The notes: generated from the letters alone by a model not told the origin. Counted from the first letter of the stretch, positions 13,377 through 24,839 are shown. The stretch is 64,000 nt of DNA from Glycine soja (GCF_004193775.1 NC_041002.1:10514485-10578484); one strand, 5' to 3'. Made by a program: numbers and translations.

Positions 13377-14492
13377 ATGAGTCTTCATTCTTCATCTGGT
13401 GTTAATGGTGAGGGTTCTACTCCTAAAGACCCCTTGTATAAGATATTAAATGAGTTGAGATCCCTTAAGTTATGGAAAGAAAAACAAGAGAGAAAAGAAA
13501 AAGGTAAAAAAAGAGTGGAAGAAATAAGTCGAGATGAAAGAGAGAAAATAAGAGAGGAAGAAAGAACAAAAATAATGAAAGAAATGAAAAGAGAAAAACA
13601 TGCCTCCTATAGTAGTCATGACTCTTGCAAGAGTTTAAGTGAAGAACTTAGCGACTACTATAGAGGGCGCCATAGTTCACATACTAAACATCACTCCCAA
13701 AGAAGAGAAACGGAAAGAAGGCCTCAAGAGGTTAACATTAGCCTCCCATATTTCCATGAAAAAGATAATGTTGAGGTCTACTTAGATTGGGAAATGAAGG
13801 TTGAACAACTCTTTGCTTGCCATCATATTAGCGACGAGAGAAAATTTCCATTGGATACCCTTTGCTTTCAAGGATATGCCCTCTATTGGTGGACTTCCCT
13901 TGTTGGGGAACGAAGGATTTATGGGGATCCTCCAGTAGAGTATTGGAATGATCTTAAGAGTGCCCTTAGGAAGAGTCACATTCCCTCCTACTATGAAAGG
14001 GAGCTTATGGACAAGCTCCAAAGGCTTAGACAAGGGAGTATGAGTGTTGAAGAACATAGACAACAAATGGAACTACTCTTTTTAAGAGCTGGACTTAGGG
14101 AGGAGGAAAGAACTGGCATAACTAGGTTCCTTAGTGGGCTTAATATGGAAGTGAGGGACAAGGTTGAACTCCTTCCATATAGGGACCTAGATGAGCTAGT
14201 CCAACTTTGTATAAGAGTGGAGAAACAACTTAGAAGAAAGCCTTCTTTAAAATCTTATGGCTCTCTCTCTTATCCAAGGAAGGACCAAGTTCATGGAATT
14301 TTAGGGGCTGCACCTTCAATACCCAAGGAAGATAAGGGTAAGACCATAGAGAAATACACCCCTAAGATTAGTTGCCAAGAAAGGACTAGCAACATTAAAT
14401 GCTTTAAATGTCTTGGGAGAGGTCACATTGCCTCTCAATGCCCCACAAAGAAAACCATGATCATGAGGGGTCAAGACATTTATAGTAGTTAA
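13377..14492 (+). CDS. gag: Gag of CRM-like element 1 (371 codons)
   Basis: Opens at MSLHSSSGVNGEGS, the start shared with element 2 at 18254. Residues about 30-80 are a very charged Lys/Glu-rich helix. The retrotransposon Gag core follows at about 125-285 (VYLDWEMKVEQLFACHHIS, ALYWWTSLVGERR, EYWNDLKSALR). A zinc knuckle CFKCLGRGHIASQC sits near residue 345. The frame ends at a TAA after GQDIYSS; element 2 has a CAA Gln codon there, so the stop is probably a C-to-T mutation that separated gag from pol. An otherwise open frame of this length is unusual here and would still give a full Gag with its zinc knuckle. Confidence 0.85.
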   Translation: MSLHSSSGVNGEGSTPKDPLYKILNELRSLKLWKEKQERKEKGKKRVEEISRDEREKIREEERTKIMKEMKREKHASYSSHDSCKSLSEELSDYYRGRHSSHTKHHSQRRETERRPQEVNISLPYFHEKDNVEVYLDWEMKVEQLFACHHISDERKFPLDTLCFQGYALYWWTSLVGERRIYGDPPVEYWNDLKSALRKSHIPSYYERELMDKLQRLRQGSMSVEEHRQQMELLFLRAGLREEERTGITRFLSGLNMEVRDKVELLPYRDLDELVQLCIRVEKQLRRKPSLKSYGSLSYPRKDQVHGILGAAPSIPKEDKGKTIEKYTPKISCQERTSNIKCFKCLGRGHIASQCPTKKTMIMRGQDIYSS

Positions 14493-15361
14493 GAGGAGAC
14501 TACTTCTTGCCCTTCCTCTAGTGGAAGTGAAGATGAAGTAAGGGGTGAAGAGTCTAGTGAGGAAATCTACCCCCATGAAGAAGGTGACCTCTTAATGGTT
14601 AGAAGGCTTCTTGGAGGTCAATCTTGTGATCTATCTCAATCCCAAAGAGAGAACATCTTTCATACAAGATGCAAAAATTTAGATAAAACTTGTTCTCTCA
14701 TTGTGTATAGTGGATCTTGTTGCAATTGTTGTGGCACAAGATTTGTTTCCAAGTTGAACCTCACTATCATTCCCCACCCAAAACCTTATAAACTTCAATG
14801 GCTCAATGAGCAAGGGGAAATGATAGTTAACCAACAAGTGAAAGTACCTTTCTCCATTGGGACATACAAGGATCAAGTTAATTGTGATATAGTTCCCATG
14901 GAGGCAGGACATGTTCTTTTAAGAAGGCCATGGCAATTTGATTGGAAGATCATGTACAATGGCCTAACTAATGAGACTACCCTCACCCATCCTGGCACTA
15001 AATTTGTGATGCATCCTCAAACACCTTCACAGGTGGCCAAATATCAACTAACTATGAAAGATAAGAGGGATGAGGAAGAAAAACTAGAAAAACAAAAGAA
15101 AAAGCAGGATAGTAAGGCCTTGTCTTCAAAGGCCTAGGGGAAGGAAAAAGAGGAAGAGGATTCCTCCAAGAAGATTGTTAAGAAGGAAAATCATTTTGCA
15201 AAAAAAGGTGATGTTAAAAGAGCACTCCTTCTTAAACAGTCTTTCTACCTTCTCCTATCAAAGGAAACATCCCTTAGCACTGCGACAATTCCTACATTTG
15301 AGACCTTACCCCCAAAGGTCCAAGAACTCTTACATGAATTTGGTGATATATTTCCCAAAGA
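14493..15361 (+). pseudogene. pol: Protease and pol N-terminus of element 1, interrupted
   Basis: Continues the gag frame after the stop. An acidic Ser/Glu linker is followed by an aspartic-protease-like region (CSLIVYSGSCCNCCGTRFVSKL, about 14692-14755) in which the usual Asp before Ser-Gly is Tyr. A flap-like stretch [20 protein letters not shown] and LLRRPWQFD follow. A TAG near 15135 breaks the Lys-rich linker. The frame then reaches FPKEI, where element 2 is inserted. Loss of the catalytic Asp and two stops make this non-functional; similar sequence without those stops lies at 26945. Confidence 0.8.
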
Positions 15362-15366
15362 GATAC

Positions 15367-16332
15367 TGATGCAATCCTACCCCGCAAGGGCATTGGATAG
15401 AAAACTCCAAGTAGATTGGGCCAGAGATGCAAGAGAAGACCCTAGGGTTCTTATGAGCCTTAGGGTAGATTTCGGGCCCATGGGCTAAGTACGAGCCCAC
15501 TTATCTTTGTAAATATTAGATTAAGGTTTCATTATTTTTGGGCCTTGTATTTAGGGCTCCATAATGTAGGTAGGGTACCCTAGAAATATAGGATTTTTCA
15601 GCCCTTGTATTTTAGGGCACCTAGACTAGTTTTTGTATTAGGGGTAGTTTTGTAATTTCACATGCACTAAGTGGATATTTGATGTGTGTGGTAGGAAATA
15701 AATTTAATTGAGTTGGTAGAAGCCCAATCCAATTAAATTTTAGAGGGGGGGGGGGGTGAGCATTTGCTTACTACACCCCATTGCCACATCATATAGTCAC
15801 ACTTTGTGCATGTCCTTCATGCTTTTCATGCCTCATGACACCTAAGCACACTTATTGGAGAATCTTGGAATTGATCTTGGATTGGTGGGCTGAACCATAA
15901 CTAAAATTCACTAATCATAATTAGTGAAATTTTAGCTCCAATGTTTGGCTCCACAAATTCAATTTCAAATTCAAGTGAAATTTGAATTTCCCTCCAATTT
16001 TGTGTGACACTTAGGCTATAAATAGAGGTCATGTGTGTGCATTTTTCTGAACTTTGATCATTTGAATATTAAACTTCAGATTTCAAAGCTCATTTGGAGC
16101 ACAAAATTTCGTGCTCTTCTCTCTCTCTCCCTTCATTCATCTCCTTCTTCCTCTAAGCTCTTATCCATGGCCTCCTATGGTGGTGAGCTTCTTCTAGACT
16201 CATCTTCTCCTTGAAGTGGCGTCTCCTCTCTCTCTTCCTTCTCCATTCCGCTGCCATTCATCTTCCAAGAAGCAAAGGAATCCATTGATGAAGAAGATCC
16301 TAGGCCTACAAGCTCCAATGGAGCTTGCATAA
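15367..16332 (+). repeat. 5' LTR of element 2, 966 bp
   Basis: TGATGCAATCC ... TTGCATAA, with a TATAAATA box near 16018 and a G-run of about 11 near 15750. It differs from the 3' copy at a few sites (for example GGGCC/GGACC near 15540, and TATTGGAG/AGTGGAAA near 15850). Confidence 0.9.
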
Positions 16333-18253
16333 TGTGGTATCAAGAGCATCTTCATCTAGGTGATGTTCTTTTGCTTGCTCTATCTTTTTGTTTGGTGAAT
16401 TCTCTTTAATTCCTTGTTCTTCATCTTATTCTCCATGTATATCCTCCATTGTCTTGTGGTTTGGTGCTGTTTAGAGTAGATTAAAAAAAAAATCGATTAA
16501 ATCTTAGATCTACACTTGTTCTTGCATTGCTATGGTTCAAATTTTGTAGATCTACTCTTGAATCATGTTTTTGTGTTGATTTTAGGTTCTATCATTTTTC
16601 ATTCATAATATTCTTGTGCTGAACCTTAGATCTAAATTTTCTTCCAAAATATTGATTAGAAAAAAAAAACACAAAAATCTAAGTGTAAATCACTTAATCC
16701 ATGTTGTCTTAGAGTCATGTTTAGTCATAGTAATTGTCACATTATGTTCTAAGTTTGTGTTGAATTTTTATTTTGTTGATTGAATTCTAGATACATTTGT
16801 TCATGTATTCTTGTCATTCTTAGCCTGTCTTTTGAATTTTGAGTCTAATTCATGCATGTTATTTAGTTCATAACATGTTCTAAATCAATTCCTAGAAGTA
16901 GACTTGTTCTTGAACTTTTTTTTGTTTCATAAGTTTCCTACATGATGCCTATGATGAAGTTTAGTTGTGGTGCTGAGTTGTGGCTGGATTTGTGAATCAA
17001 AATTAGTCTTAAGCTCTTTTGAATTGTGATATTCAAGATAATTGTGCATAAGAAAACACAAATTGTAACTATCCAAGCCTTAAGCAACATAAACACTACT
17101 CTTGATTTCTAGGCTGAAATCGCTGGTGCTGGCAGCTTGAACATACGAACTTGTATAAATTACTGGGAATTGGTCACTACGTTTTTTGAGCTTAAACTTT
17201 TACTGCATTTTCTAGACATCTGGAAAAAAATTATAAAAAAAGAACCAATCGATTTTGATTAAAGGAAAAAATAAGAAAAATCTCACAATTTGGCAGAAAA
17301 ATCAGTGTCCAGGAAAAAAAAGAAAAGTGAAAGGAAAGTGTGCTTGTTGTTTTGGCTCAAAATTTGTTCTATAATTGGTGCCTATTTTATACCAATCCTA
17401 GTTCTGAAATTTGAATTGAAAATTATTGTGAAAACAAGTGCCAAAACTAGAGGTTTCTTGAGTCTTTTTTTTTTAGAGTTTTTCTACTCTACTCTAGAGC
17501 CATTCTAGGTTTCTCTTTGAGTCCTAGCTTGCTTTTTGTGCTTTTCATTGCTTTAATTGTTGAATAATCCTTGGAAATTTGTCTTGTTAAAACTCTATTG
17601 GTTTAGCTTTCATTTCATTTTTTTTGGTCTTTGATTATTGCTTGTCTCTTTGTTTCCTTGCTTGTGAGTTGCCATATAGGGAATTGGAAAGGAGGATTGG
17701 TGCCATATCTTGAAGAATTTGAGTCAAGAAGCAAGGGGCCAACCACCTTAAGAGCTATTGGACTAAGAAGCACTCCAAATTGAGTGAAACACTAAAGAGA
17801 GAATAGCCACCACAATTGAGGACTTTTTTTCTTTGTAATTTTGTAATTGGCAATTTGCTTTGCTTTCAAATTTTGTAACAAAAAGGCCTTTCATTGGAAG
17901 TAAGTTGGGAGCCTCCGCTAGGTCACCCTACTTCCATTTGTGTGTAATAATTTTAGGCAATTTCCCCTTAGGATAGTGAGTGTTTTGTTGGGAACCTTAA
18001 ATGAGGTCATCCAAACACTCTTAGGATCCGCCTAGTTTGCATTTCTTGCACTTTAATTTCTTGCTTATTTTCATAGCTTATTTCCTTTACCCTCCATTGT
18101 CAAACCGCCTAGATAGCTTGCCTTTTACCAATTAGTTTTTACCTTATCTTTCACACCTCTTTTAGTGTTTATTTTGGCTAGTTTCAACCATAGTTTATTT
18201 TACTTTTTGTTTTCAAACCCCCAACAAGAAAGAACCATAACTTAGGAACCAAC

Positions 18254-18484
18254 ATGAGTCTTCATTCTTCATCTAGTGTTAATGGTGAGGGTTCTACTCC
18301 TAAGGACCCCTTGTATAAGATATTAGATGAGTTGAGATCCCTTAAGTTGTGGAAAGAAAAACAAGAGAGAAAAGAAAAAGGTAAAAAAAGAGTGGAAGAA
18401 ATAAGTCAAGATGAAAGAAATAAAATAAGAGAGGAAAAAAGAAGAAAAACAATGAAAGAAATGAAAAGAGAAAAACTCCTATAG
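18254..18484 (+). pseudogene. gag: Gag N-terminus of element 2, truncated
   Basis: 76 codons nearly identical to the start of the gag at 13377 (MSLHSSSSVNGEGS, Lys/Glu-rich helix). A small deletion shifts the frame into a stop at REKLL. Beyond it, remnants of the Gag start continue to about 18670, and most of the Gag core is then deleted: the sequence jumps from the DWEIRVEQ region to the region just before the zinc knuckle. Confidence 0.85.
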
Positions 18485-18761
18485 TAGTCATAACTCTTGC
18501 AAGAGCCTAAGTGAAGAACTTCGTGACTATTATGAAGGAAGGCATAGGTCACATCTTAGACCTCACTCCCATAGGAGAGAAAATGAAAGAAAGCCTCAAG
18601 AGGTTAACATTAAACTCTCATACTTCCATGGGAAGGACAATGTAGAGGCTAATTTAGATTGGGAAATAAGGGTAGAGCAACAACTTAAAACGAAGTCTAC
18701 TTCAAAATCTTATGGCTCTCACTCTTATCCAAAGAAAGACCAAGGGCAAGGAATCTTAGGG

Positions 18762-19961
18762 GTGAGACCTTCTAAGCCCAAAGATGATAAGGGGAAGACA
18801 ATAGAAAAGCAACCCCTTAAGGCTAGTATGCAAGAGAAGACTAGCTCCATGAAGTGCTTTAAATGTCTTGGAAGAGGACACATTACTTCTCAATGCCCCA
18901 CCAAGAAAACCATGATTATGAGGGGCCAAGACATTTATAGTAGCCAAGATGAGGCTACTACTTCACCTTCCTCTAGTAAAAGTGAAGAAGCAAAAGGGGA
19001 AGAATCTAGTGAAGAGATCTACCCCCAAGAAGAAGGACAACCTTTAATGGTTAAGGAGGAGTGTAAGGAGGTAAGTGTCTCCTCCAAGAGGTTAGCTAAG
19101 AAGGAAAGACATTTTGAAATAAAGACAAATATTAAAGAAAATTCCCTTCTTAGACAACCTCCATATTTTCTCCTTTCTAAAAAGACACTTGTTAGCATTG
19201 CCACATCTCTTAGGCTTGAGTTTATTCATCAAGTAAAGGAGTTGTTGGATGAGGGTTTGGTTCGCAAGAGATTAAATCCTTGTGCTTTGTTGGTGCCCAA
19301 AATAGGTATTATTAGGCACCAAATCCCTAAAATAGGTGGTGTGATGAATGCTTTGGGTGGTGCAACACTCTTTTGTAAAATCACTCGTGCACCCAACATC
19401 TTCATGATTTGTGTACATAGGGACTCATTAGGTAGGTTTGTTCTTATTTTTAGTTTCAATACAAACTTAGGCACTCATATGGGACACCTTAGGTTTGTCA
19501 TACTTTTTGGTAGGAATAATCAACATGAAAATACAAAAAAAGGTATGTTCTATTGCTTTACTTTTCTTAATTTTTTAAATTGTGATCAAGGGGTTCCCAT
19601 GAACCCTAAGAGAATAAAGGTCATTCCTGAGTGGCCCGCTTCACCAAGTGTAAGAAAAATTTTGGGCTTCCAAGACTTAACAAACTTTTACAAAAGGTTT
19701 GCCCCATATTTTTCTATACTTGTAGCACCACTCATTGAGTTGGTGACGAACCATGTTCCTTCATGGGAAGATGCCCAGGAAATGAGTTTTCAGACCTTAA
19801 CTTACTTCAACATACTAAACACCACTAATACATATGTTTTTGTTCTTTTTACAGGTGTTGAGGGAAAAAGTCCAGAGTTTCAAGAACCTCGGGATTTGAG
19901 GTCAAATCCTTTTCAAGGGGGAGGGAATGATGCAATCCTACGCCGCAAGGGCATTGGATAG
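18762..19961 (+). CDS. Patchwork Gag-Pol remnant ORF, 399 codons
   Basis: A single open frame made of short surviving blocks: a zinc knuckle CFKCLGRGHITSQC (residues about 28-41); an acidic linker; an RT N-terminal block (HQVKELLDEGLVRK, ALLVPK); small RT/palm remnants (MNALGGATLFCKI); the RT/RNase H connection (WPASPSVRKILGFQDLTNFYKRF); and the pol C-terminal tail running through the polypurine tract into the LTR. Protease, catalytic RT residues and integrase are absent. An open frame surviving several deletions may be chance in a young copy or a maintained non-autonomous product; sequence alone does not decide. The first Met may be internal to a frame entering from upstream. Confidence 0.6.
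   Translation: MRPSKPKDDKGKTIEKQPLKASMQEKTSSMKCFKCLGRGHITSQCPTKKTMIMRGQDIYSSQDEATTSPSSSKSEEAKGEESSEEIYPQEEGQPLMVKEECKEVSVSSKRLAKKERHFEIKTNIKENSLLRQPPYFLLSKKTLVSIATSLRLEFIHQVKELLDEGLVRKRLNPCALLVPKIGIIRHQIPKIGGVMNALGGATLFCKITRAPNIFMICVHRDSLGRFVLIFSFNTNLGTHMGHLRFVILFGRNNQHENTKKGMFYCFTFLNFLNCDQGVPMNPKRIKVIPEWPASPSVRKILGFQDLTNFYKRFAPYFSILVAPLIELVTNHVPSWEDAQEMSFQTLTYFNILNTTNTYVFVLFTGVEGKSPEFQEPRDLRSNPFQGGGNDAILRRKGIG
19915..19927 (+). other. Polypurine tract of element 2
   Basis: AAGGGGGAGGGAA directly abuts the 3' LTR start, as expected for the plus-strand primer of an LTR retrotransposon. The equivalent AAGGGGAAGGGGA precedes the LTR at 28510. Confidence 0.8.
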
Positions 19962-20891
19962 AAAACTCCAAGTAGATTGGGCCAGAGATGCAAGAGAAGA
20001 CCCTAGGGTTCTTATGAGCCTTAGGGTAGATTTCGGGCCCATGGGCTAAGTACGAGCCCACTTATCTTTGTAAATATTAGATTAAGGTTTCATTATTTTT
20101 GGACCTTGTATTTAGGGCTCCATAATGTAGGTAGGGTACCCTAGAAATATAGGATTTTTCAGCCCTTGTATTTTAGGGCACCTAGACTAGTTTTTGTATT
20201 AGGGGTAGTTTTGTAATTTCACATGCACTAAGTGATTATTTGATGTGTGTGTTGGGAAATAAATTTAATTGAGTTGGTAGAAGCCCAATCCAATTAAATT
20301 TTAGAGGGGGGGGGGTGAGCATTTGCTTACTACACCCCATTGCCACATCATATAGTCACACTTTGTGCATGTCCTTCATGCTTTTCATGCCTCATGACAC
20401 CTAAGCACACTTAGTGGAAAATCTTGGAATTGATCTTGGATTAGTGGGCTGAACCATAACTAAAATTCACTAATCATAATTAGTGAAATTTTAGCTCCAA
20501 AGTTTGGCTCCACAAATTCAATTTCAAATTCAAGTGAAATTTGAATTTCCATCCAATTTTGTGTGACACTTAGGCTATAAATAGAGGTCATGTGTGTGCA
20601 TTTTTCTGAACTTTGATCATTTGAATATTAAACTTCAGATTTCAAAGCTCATTTGGAGCACAAAATTTCGTGCTCTTCTCTCCCTCTCCCTTCATTCATC
20701 TCCTTCTTCCTCTTAGCTCTTATCCATGGCCTCCTATGGTGGTGAGCTTCTTCTAGACTCATCTTCTCCTTGAAGTGGCGTCTCCTCTCTCTCTTCCTTC
20801 TCCATTCCGCTGCCATTCATCTTCCAAGAAGCAAAGGAATCCATTGATGAAGAAGATCCTAGGCCTACAAGCTCCAATGGAGCTTGCATAA
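19928..20891 (+). repeat. 3' LTR of element 2, 964 bp
   Basis: TGATGCAATCC ... TTGCATAA followed by GATAC. Its 3' two-thirds match the hybrid LTR ending at 22859, evidence of later recombination. Confidence 0.9.
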
Positions 20892-21902
20892 GATACCCCC
20901 TGGGCTACCTCCTTTAAGGGGAATAGAACACCAAATAGATTTAGTCCCAGGAGCAAGCCTTTCTAATAGGATAGCCTATAGGACTAACCCTCTCAGGAGA
21001 CTAAGGAGATAGAGACTCAGGTTAAAGAATTGTTGGAGAAGGGCTGGGTCTAAGAGAGCCTAAGCCCATGTGTTATCCCAGTGTTGTTGGTCTATGCAAA
21101 TATAGAGAAGTGAACTTTTTGTGTAGATAATATAGTTTTCCTAGGATTTGTAGTTGGTAGAAATGGGGTCCAAGTGGACCCTGAGAAAATCAAGACCATC
21201 CAAGAATGGCCCACCCCAAAAAGTGTGGGAGATATTAGGAGCTTCCATGGGTTAGCAAGCTTCTATAGAAGGTTCGTTCCTAATTTATCTACAATTGCAT
21301 CACCTCTCAATGAGCTGGTGAAGAAGAATGTGGCATTTACCTTCGGTGAAAAACAAGAGCAAGCCTTTGCTTTGCTCAAGGAAAAGCTTACTAAGGCACC
21401 TGTTCTAGCTCTTTCTGACTTTTCTAAAACTTTTGAGCTAGAATGTGATGCCTCTGGAGTGGGAGTTGGAGCTGTATTGTTACAAGGTGGGCACCCTATT
21501 GCTTATTTTAGTGAAAAAATTCATAGTTCCCCCCTCAACTACCCCACCTATGATAAAGAGCGTTATGCCTTAATAAGAGCCCTCCAAACTTGGGAACATT
21601 ACCTTGTTTCCAAGGAATTTGTCATTCATAGTGATCATCAATCACTTAAGTACATTAGAGGGCAAAACAAGTTAAACAAAAGGCATGCAAAATGGGTAGA
21701 GTACCTATAGCAATTTTCATATGTTATCAAATACCAAAAGGGAAAAACAAATGTGGTAGCTGATGCCCTATCTAGGAGACACACATTGTTTTGCTCCCTA
21801 GGAGCTCAAATTTTAGGATTTGATAATATCAGGGACTTGTATGCTTTAGATGAACATTTCTCTCCCATTTATGAGAGTTGTGGGAAAAAGGCCCAAGATG
21901 GA
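20892..21902 (+). pseudogene. pol: Element 1 pol fragment A: RT edge, RNase H, integrase start
   Basis: Resumes element 1's pol after the FPKEI site (PPGLPPL..., with stops), jumps over the whole RT palm by deletion near 21090, then gives an open 178-codon block (21174-21710). That block has the RT thumb/connection ([19 protein letters not shown]) and an RNase H-like domain ([42 protein letters not shown]). After one stop, 21753-21900 continues (VVADALSRRH...) and is cut where it joins a 5'-truncated LTR near 21900. Catalytic RT and integrase are gone. The fragment at 22860 shares the same deletion and stop, so both predate the duplication. Confidence 0.85.
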
Positions 21903-22859
21903 TTGGGACCAGTCACTAGAACCATGAGCAAGAGGCTCCAAGAGGATTGGGCTAGAGCTGCTAAAGAAGGCCCTAGGGTTCTCATGAACCTCAGGGTAGA
22001 TTTCTGAGCCCACGGGCGAAGGTTGGGTCCAATTATCTTTGTACATATTAGACTAGGATTTCATTATATTTGGTACTTCTATTCAGGGCTGCATAATGTA
22101 GGTAGGGTACCCTAAAAATATAGGATTTTTCAGCCCTTGTATTTTAGGGCACCTAAACTAGTTTTTGTATTAGGGGTAGTTTTGTAATTTCACATGCACT
22201 AAGTGATTATTTGATGTGTGTGTTGGGAAATAAATTTAATTGAGTTGGTAGAAGCCCAATCCAATTAAATTTTAGAGGGGGGGTGAGCATTTGCTTACTA
22301 CACCCCATTGCCACATCATATAGTCACACTTTGTGCATGTCCTTCATGCTTTTCATGCCTCATGACACCTAAGCACACTTAGTGGAGAATCATGGAATTG
22401 ATCTTGGATTAGTGGGCTGAACCATAACTAAAATTCACTAATCATAATTAGTGAAATTTTAGCTCCAAAGTTTGGCTCCACAAATTCAATTTCAAATTCA
22501 AGTGAAATTTGAATTTCCATCCAATTTTGTGTGACACTTAGGCTATAAATAGAGGTCATGTGTGTGCATTTTTCTGAACTTTGATCATTTGAATATTAAA
22601 CTTCAGATTTCAAAGCTCATTTGGAGCACAAAATTTCGTGCTCTTCTCTCCCTCTCCCTTCATTCATCTCCTTCTTCCTCTAAGCTCTTATCCATGGCCT
22701 CCTATGGTGGTGAGCTTCTTCTAGACTCATCTTCTCCTTGAAGTGGCGTCTCCTCTCTCTCTTCCTTCTCCATTCCGCTGCCATTCATCTTCCAAGAAGC
22801 AAAGGAATCCATTGATGAAGAAGATCCTAGGCCTACAAGCTCCAATGGAGCTTGCATAA
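20892..22859 (+). repeat. Tandem duplication, unit A (1968 bp): pol piece plus recombinant LTR
   Basis: Unit A and unit B (from 22860) repeat with a 1968-bp period. The pol parts differ at only a few bases (for example GGGGAATAG/GGAGAATAG near 20930). The LTR part of unit A (21903-22859) is a hybrid. Its 5' portion shares variants with the outer 3' LTR (ATTCAGGGCTGC, CACCTAAACTAG). Its 3' portion shares variants with element 2's LTR (GAGTTGG, TTTCTGAAC, GCTGCCATT) and ends TTGCATAA + GATAC, copying element 2's junction. The changeover lies between about 22151 and 22242. Confidence 0.88.
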
Positions 22860-24839
22860 GATACCCCCTGGGCTACCTCCTTTAAGGAGAATAGAACACC
22901 AAATAGATTTAGTCCCAGGAGTAAGCCTTCCTAATAGGATAGCCTATAGGACTAACCCTCTCAGGAGACTAAGGAGATAGAGACTCAGGTTAAAGAATTG
23001 TTGGAGAAGGGCTGGGTCTAAGAGAGCCTAAGCCCATGTGTTATCCCAGTGTTGTTGGTCTATGCAAATATAGAGAAGTGAACTTTTTGTGTAGATAATA
23101 TAGTTTTCCTAGGATTTTTAGTTGGTAGAAATGGGGTCCAAGTGGACCCTGAGAAAATCAAGACCATCCAAGAATGGCCCACCCCAAAAAGTGTGGGAGA
23201 TATTAGGAGCTTCCATGGGTTAGCAAGCTTCTATAGAAGGTTCGTTCCTAATTTATCTACAATTGCATCACCTCTCAATGAGCTGGTGAAGAAGAATGTG
23301 GCATTTACCTTCGGTGAAAAACAAGAGCAAGCCTTTGCTTTGCTCAAGGAAAAGCTTATTAAGGCACCTGTTCTAGCTCTTTCTGACTTTTCTAAAACTT
23401 TTGAGCTAGAATGTGATGCCTCTGGAGTGGGAGTTGGAGCTGTATTGTTACAAGGTGGGCACCCTATTGCTTATTTTAGTGAAAAAATTCATAGTTCCCC
23501 CCTCAACTACCCCACCTATGATAAAGAGCGTTATGCCTTAATAAGAGCCCTCCAAACTTGGGAACATTACCTTGTTTCCAAGGAATTTGTCATTCATAGT
23601 GATCATCAATCACTTAAGTACATTAGAGGGCAAAACAAGTTAAACAAAAGGCATGCAAAATGGGTAGAGTACCTATAGCAATTTTCATATGTTATCAAAT
23701 ACCAAAAGGGAAAAACAAATGTGGTAGCTGATGCCCTATCTAGGAGACACACATTGTTTTGCTCCCTAGGAGCTCAAATTTTAGGATTTGATAATATCAG
23801 GGACTTGTATGCTTTAGATGAACATTTCTCTCCCATTTATGAGAGTTGTGGGAAAAAGGCCCAAGATGGATTGGGACCAGTCACTAGAACCATGAGCAAG
23901 AGGCTCCAAGAGGATTGGGCTAGAGCTGCTAAAGAAGGCCCTAGGGTTCTCATGAACCTCAGGGTAGATTTCTGAGCCCACGGGCGAAGGTTGGGTCCAA
24001 TTATCTTTGTACATATTAGACTAGGATTTCATTATATTTGGTACTTCTATTCAGGGCTGCATAATGTAGGTAGGGTACCCTAAAAATATAGGATTTTTCA
24101 GCCCTTGTATTTTAGGGCACCTAAACTAGTTTTTGTATTAGGGGTAGTTTTGTAATTTCACATGCACTAAGTGATTATTTGATGTGTGTGTTGGGAAATA
24201 AATTTAATTGAATTGGTAGAAGTCCAATCCAATTAAATTTTAGAGGGGGAGGTGAGCATTTGCTTACTACACCCCATAGCCACATCATATAGTCACACTT
24301 GGTGCATCTCCTTCATGCTTTACATGCCTCATGACACCTAAGCACACTTAGTGGAGAATCTTGGAATTGATCTTGGATTAGTAGGCTGAACCATAACTAA
24401 AATTCACTAATCAAAATTAGTGAAATTTTGCCTCCAAAGTTTGGCTCCACAAATTCAATTTCAAATTCAAGTGCAATTTGAAATGAAAATCAAATTTCCC
24501 TCCAATTTTGTGTGACACTTAGGCTATAAATAGAGGTCATGTGTGTGCATTTTTTCAACTTTGATCATTTGAAAATTAAACTTAATATTTCAGAACTCTT
24601 TTAGAGCACAAAATTTCGTGCTCTTCTCTGCCTCTCCCTTCATTCATCTCCTTCTTCCTCCAAGCTTTTATGCATGACCTCCTATGGTGGTGAGCTTCTT
24701 CTAGACTAATCTTCTCCTTGAAGTGGCATCTCCTCTCTCTCTTCCTTCTCCATTATGCTGCCATTCATCTTCCAAGAAGCAAAGGAATCCATTGATGAAG
24801 AAGATCCTAGGCCTTCAAGCTCGAATGGAGCTTACATCA
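22860..24839 (+). repeat. pol: Tandem duplication, unit B: pol fragment B plus outer 3' LTR of element 1
   Basis: The pol part (22860-23870) repeats unit A with very few differences, including a Thr-to-Ile codon in the RNase H block at about 23359 and the same in-frame stop after KWVEYL. The LTR (about 23871-24839) lacks its first ~25 bases, is joined to the same integrase point, and ends TTACATCA. It differs from the hybrid LTR downstream of about 24210 (GAATTGG, TTTTTCAAC), so it is the original outer 3' LTR. Confidence 0.85.

Larger units (their letters stand above)
15367..20891 (+). mobile_element. CRM-like element 2: complete, internally deleted, nested in element 1
   Basis: Two LTRs (15367-16332, 19928-20891) enclose about 3.6 kb of internal sequence. 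The target duplication GATAC is perfect (15362-15366 and 20892-20896) and interrupts the pol reading of element 1 after FPKEI. The primer site is at 16335-16347, the leader at 16348-18253, a gag remnant at 18254, a patchwork ORF at 18762-19961 and a polypurine tract at 19915-19927. The two LTRs are nearly identical by eye, differing by a handful of substitutions and G-run length, so it inserted recently. It lacks integrase and most of RT, so it would need another element's enzymes. Confidence 0.88.
10512..24839 (+). mobile_element. CRM-like Ty3/gypsy element 1 (outer copy), with nested insertion and duplication
   Basis: It runs from LTR 10512-11487 to the LTR ending at 24839, flanked by TATGT (10507-10511) and AATGT (24840-24844), a duplication with one mismatch. 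Internal order: primer site, a leader of about 1.9 kb without genes (11503-13376), gag, a protease remnant, then a second family member inserted at 15367-20891, then pol pieces and a 1968-bp tandem duplication. LTR termini TGATGCAA...TTGCATCA and a pol frame continuing into the LTR are features I recall for the centromeric CRM clade. The clade call needs an RT tree. Confidence 0.75.

Noticed and set aside
21846..24014. Repeated minus-strand frames starting MYKDNWTQPS over each CRM-like LTR start
   Set aside because: They are antisense shadows of the pol tail and LTR sequence; they recur only because the LTR recurs.
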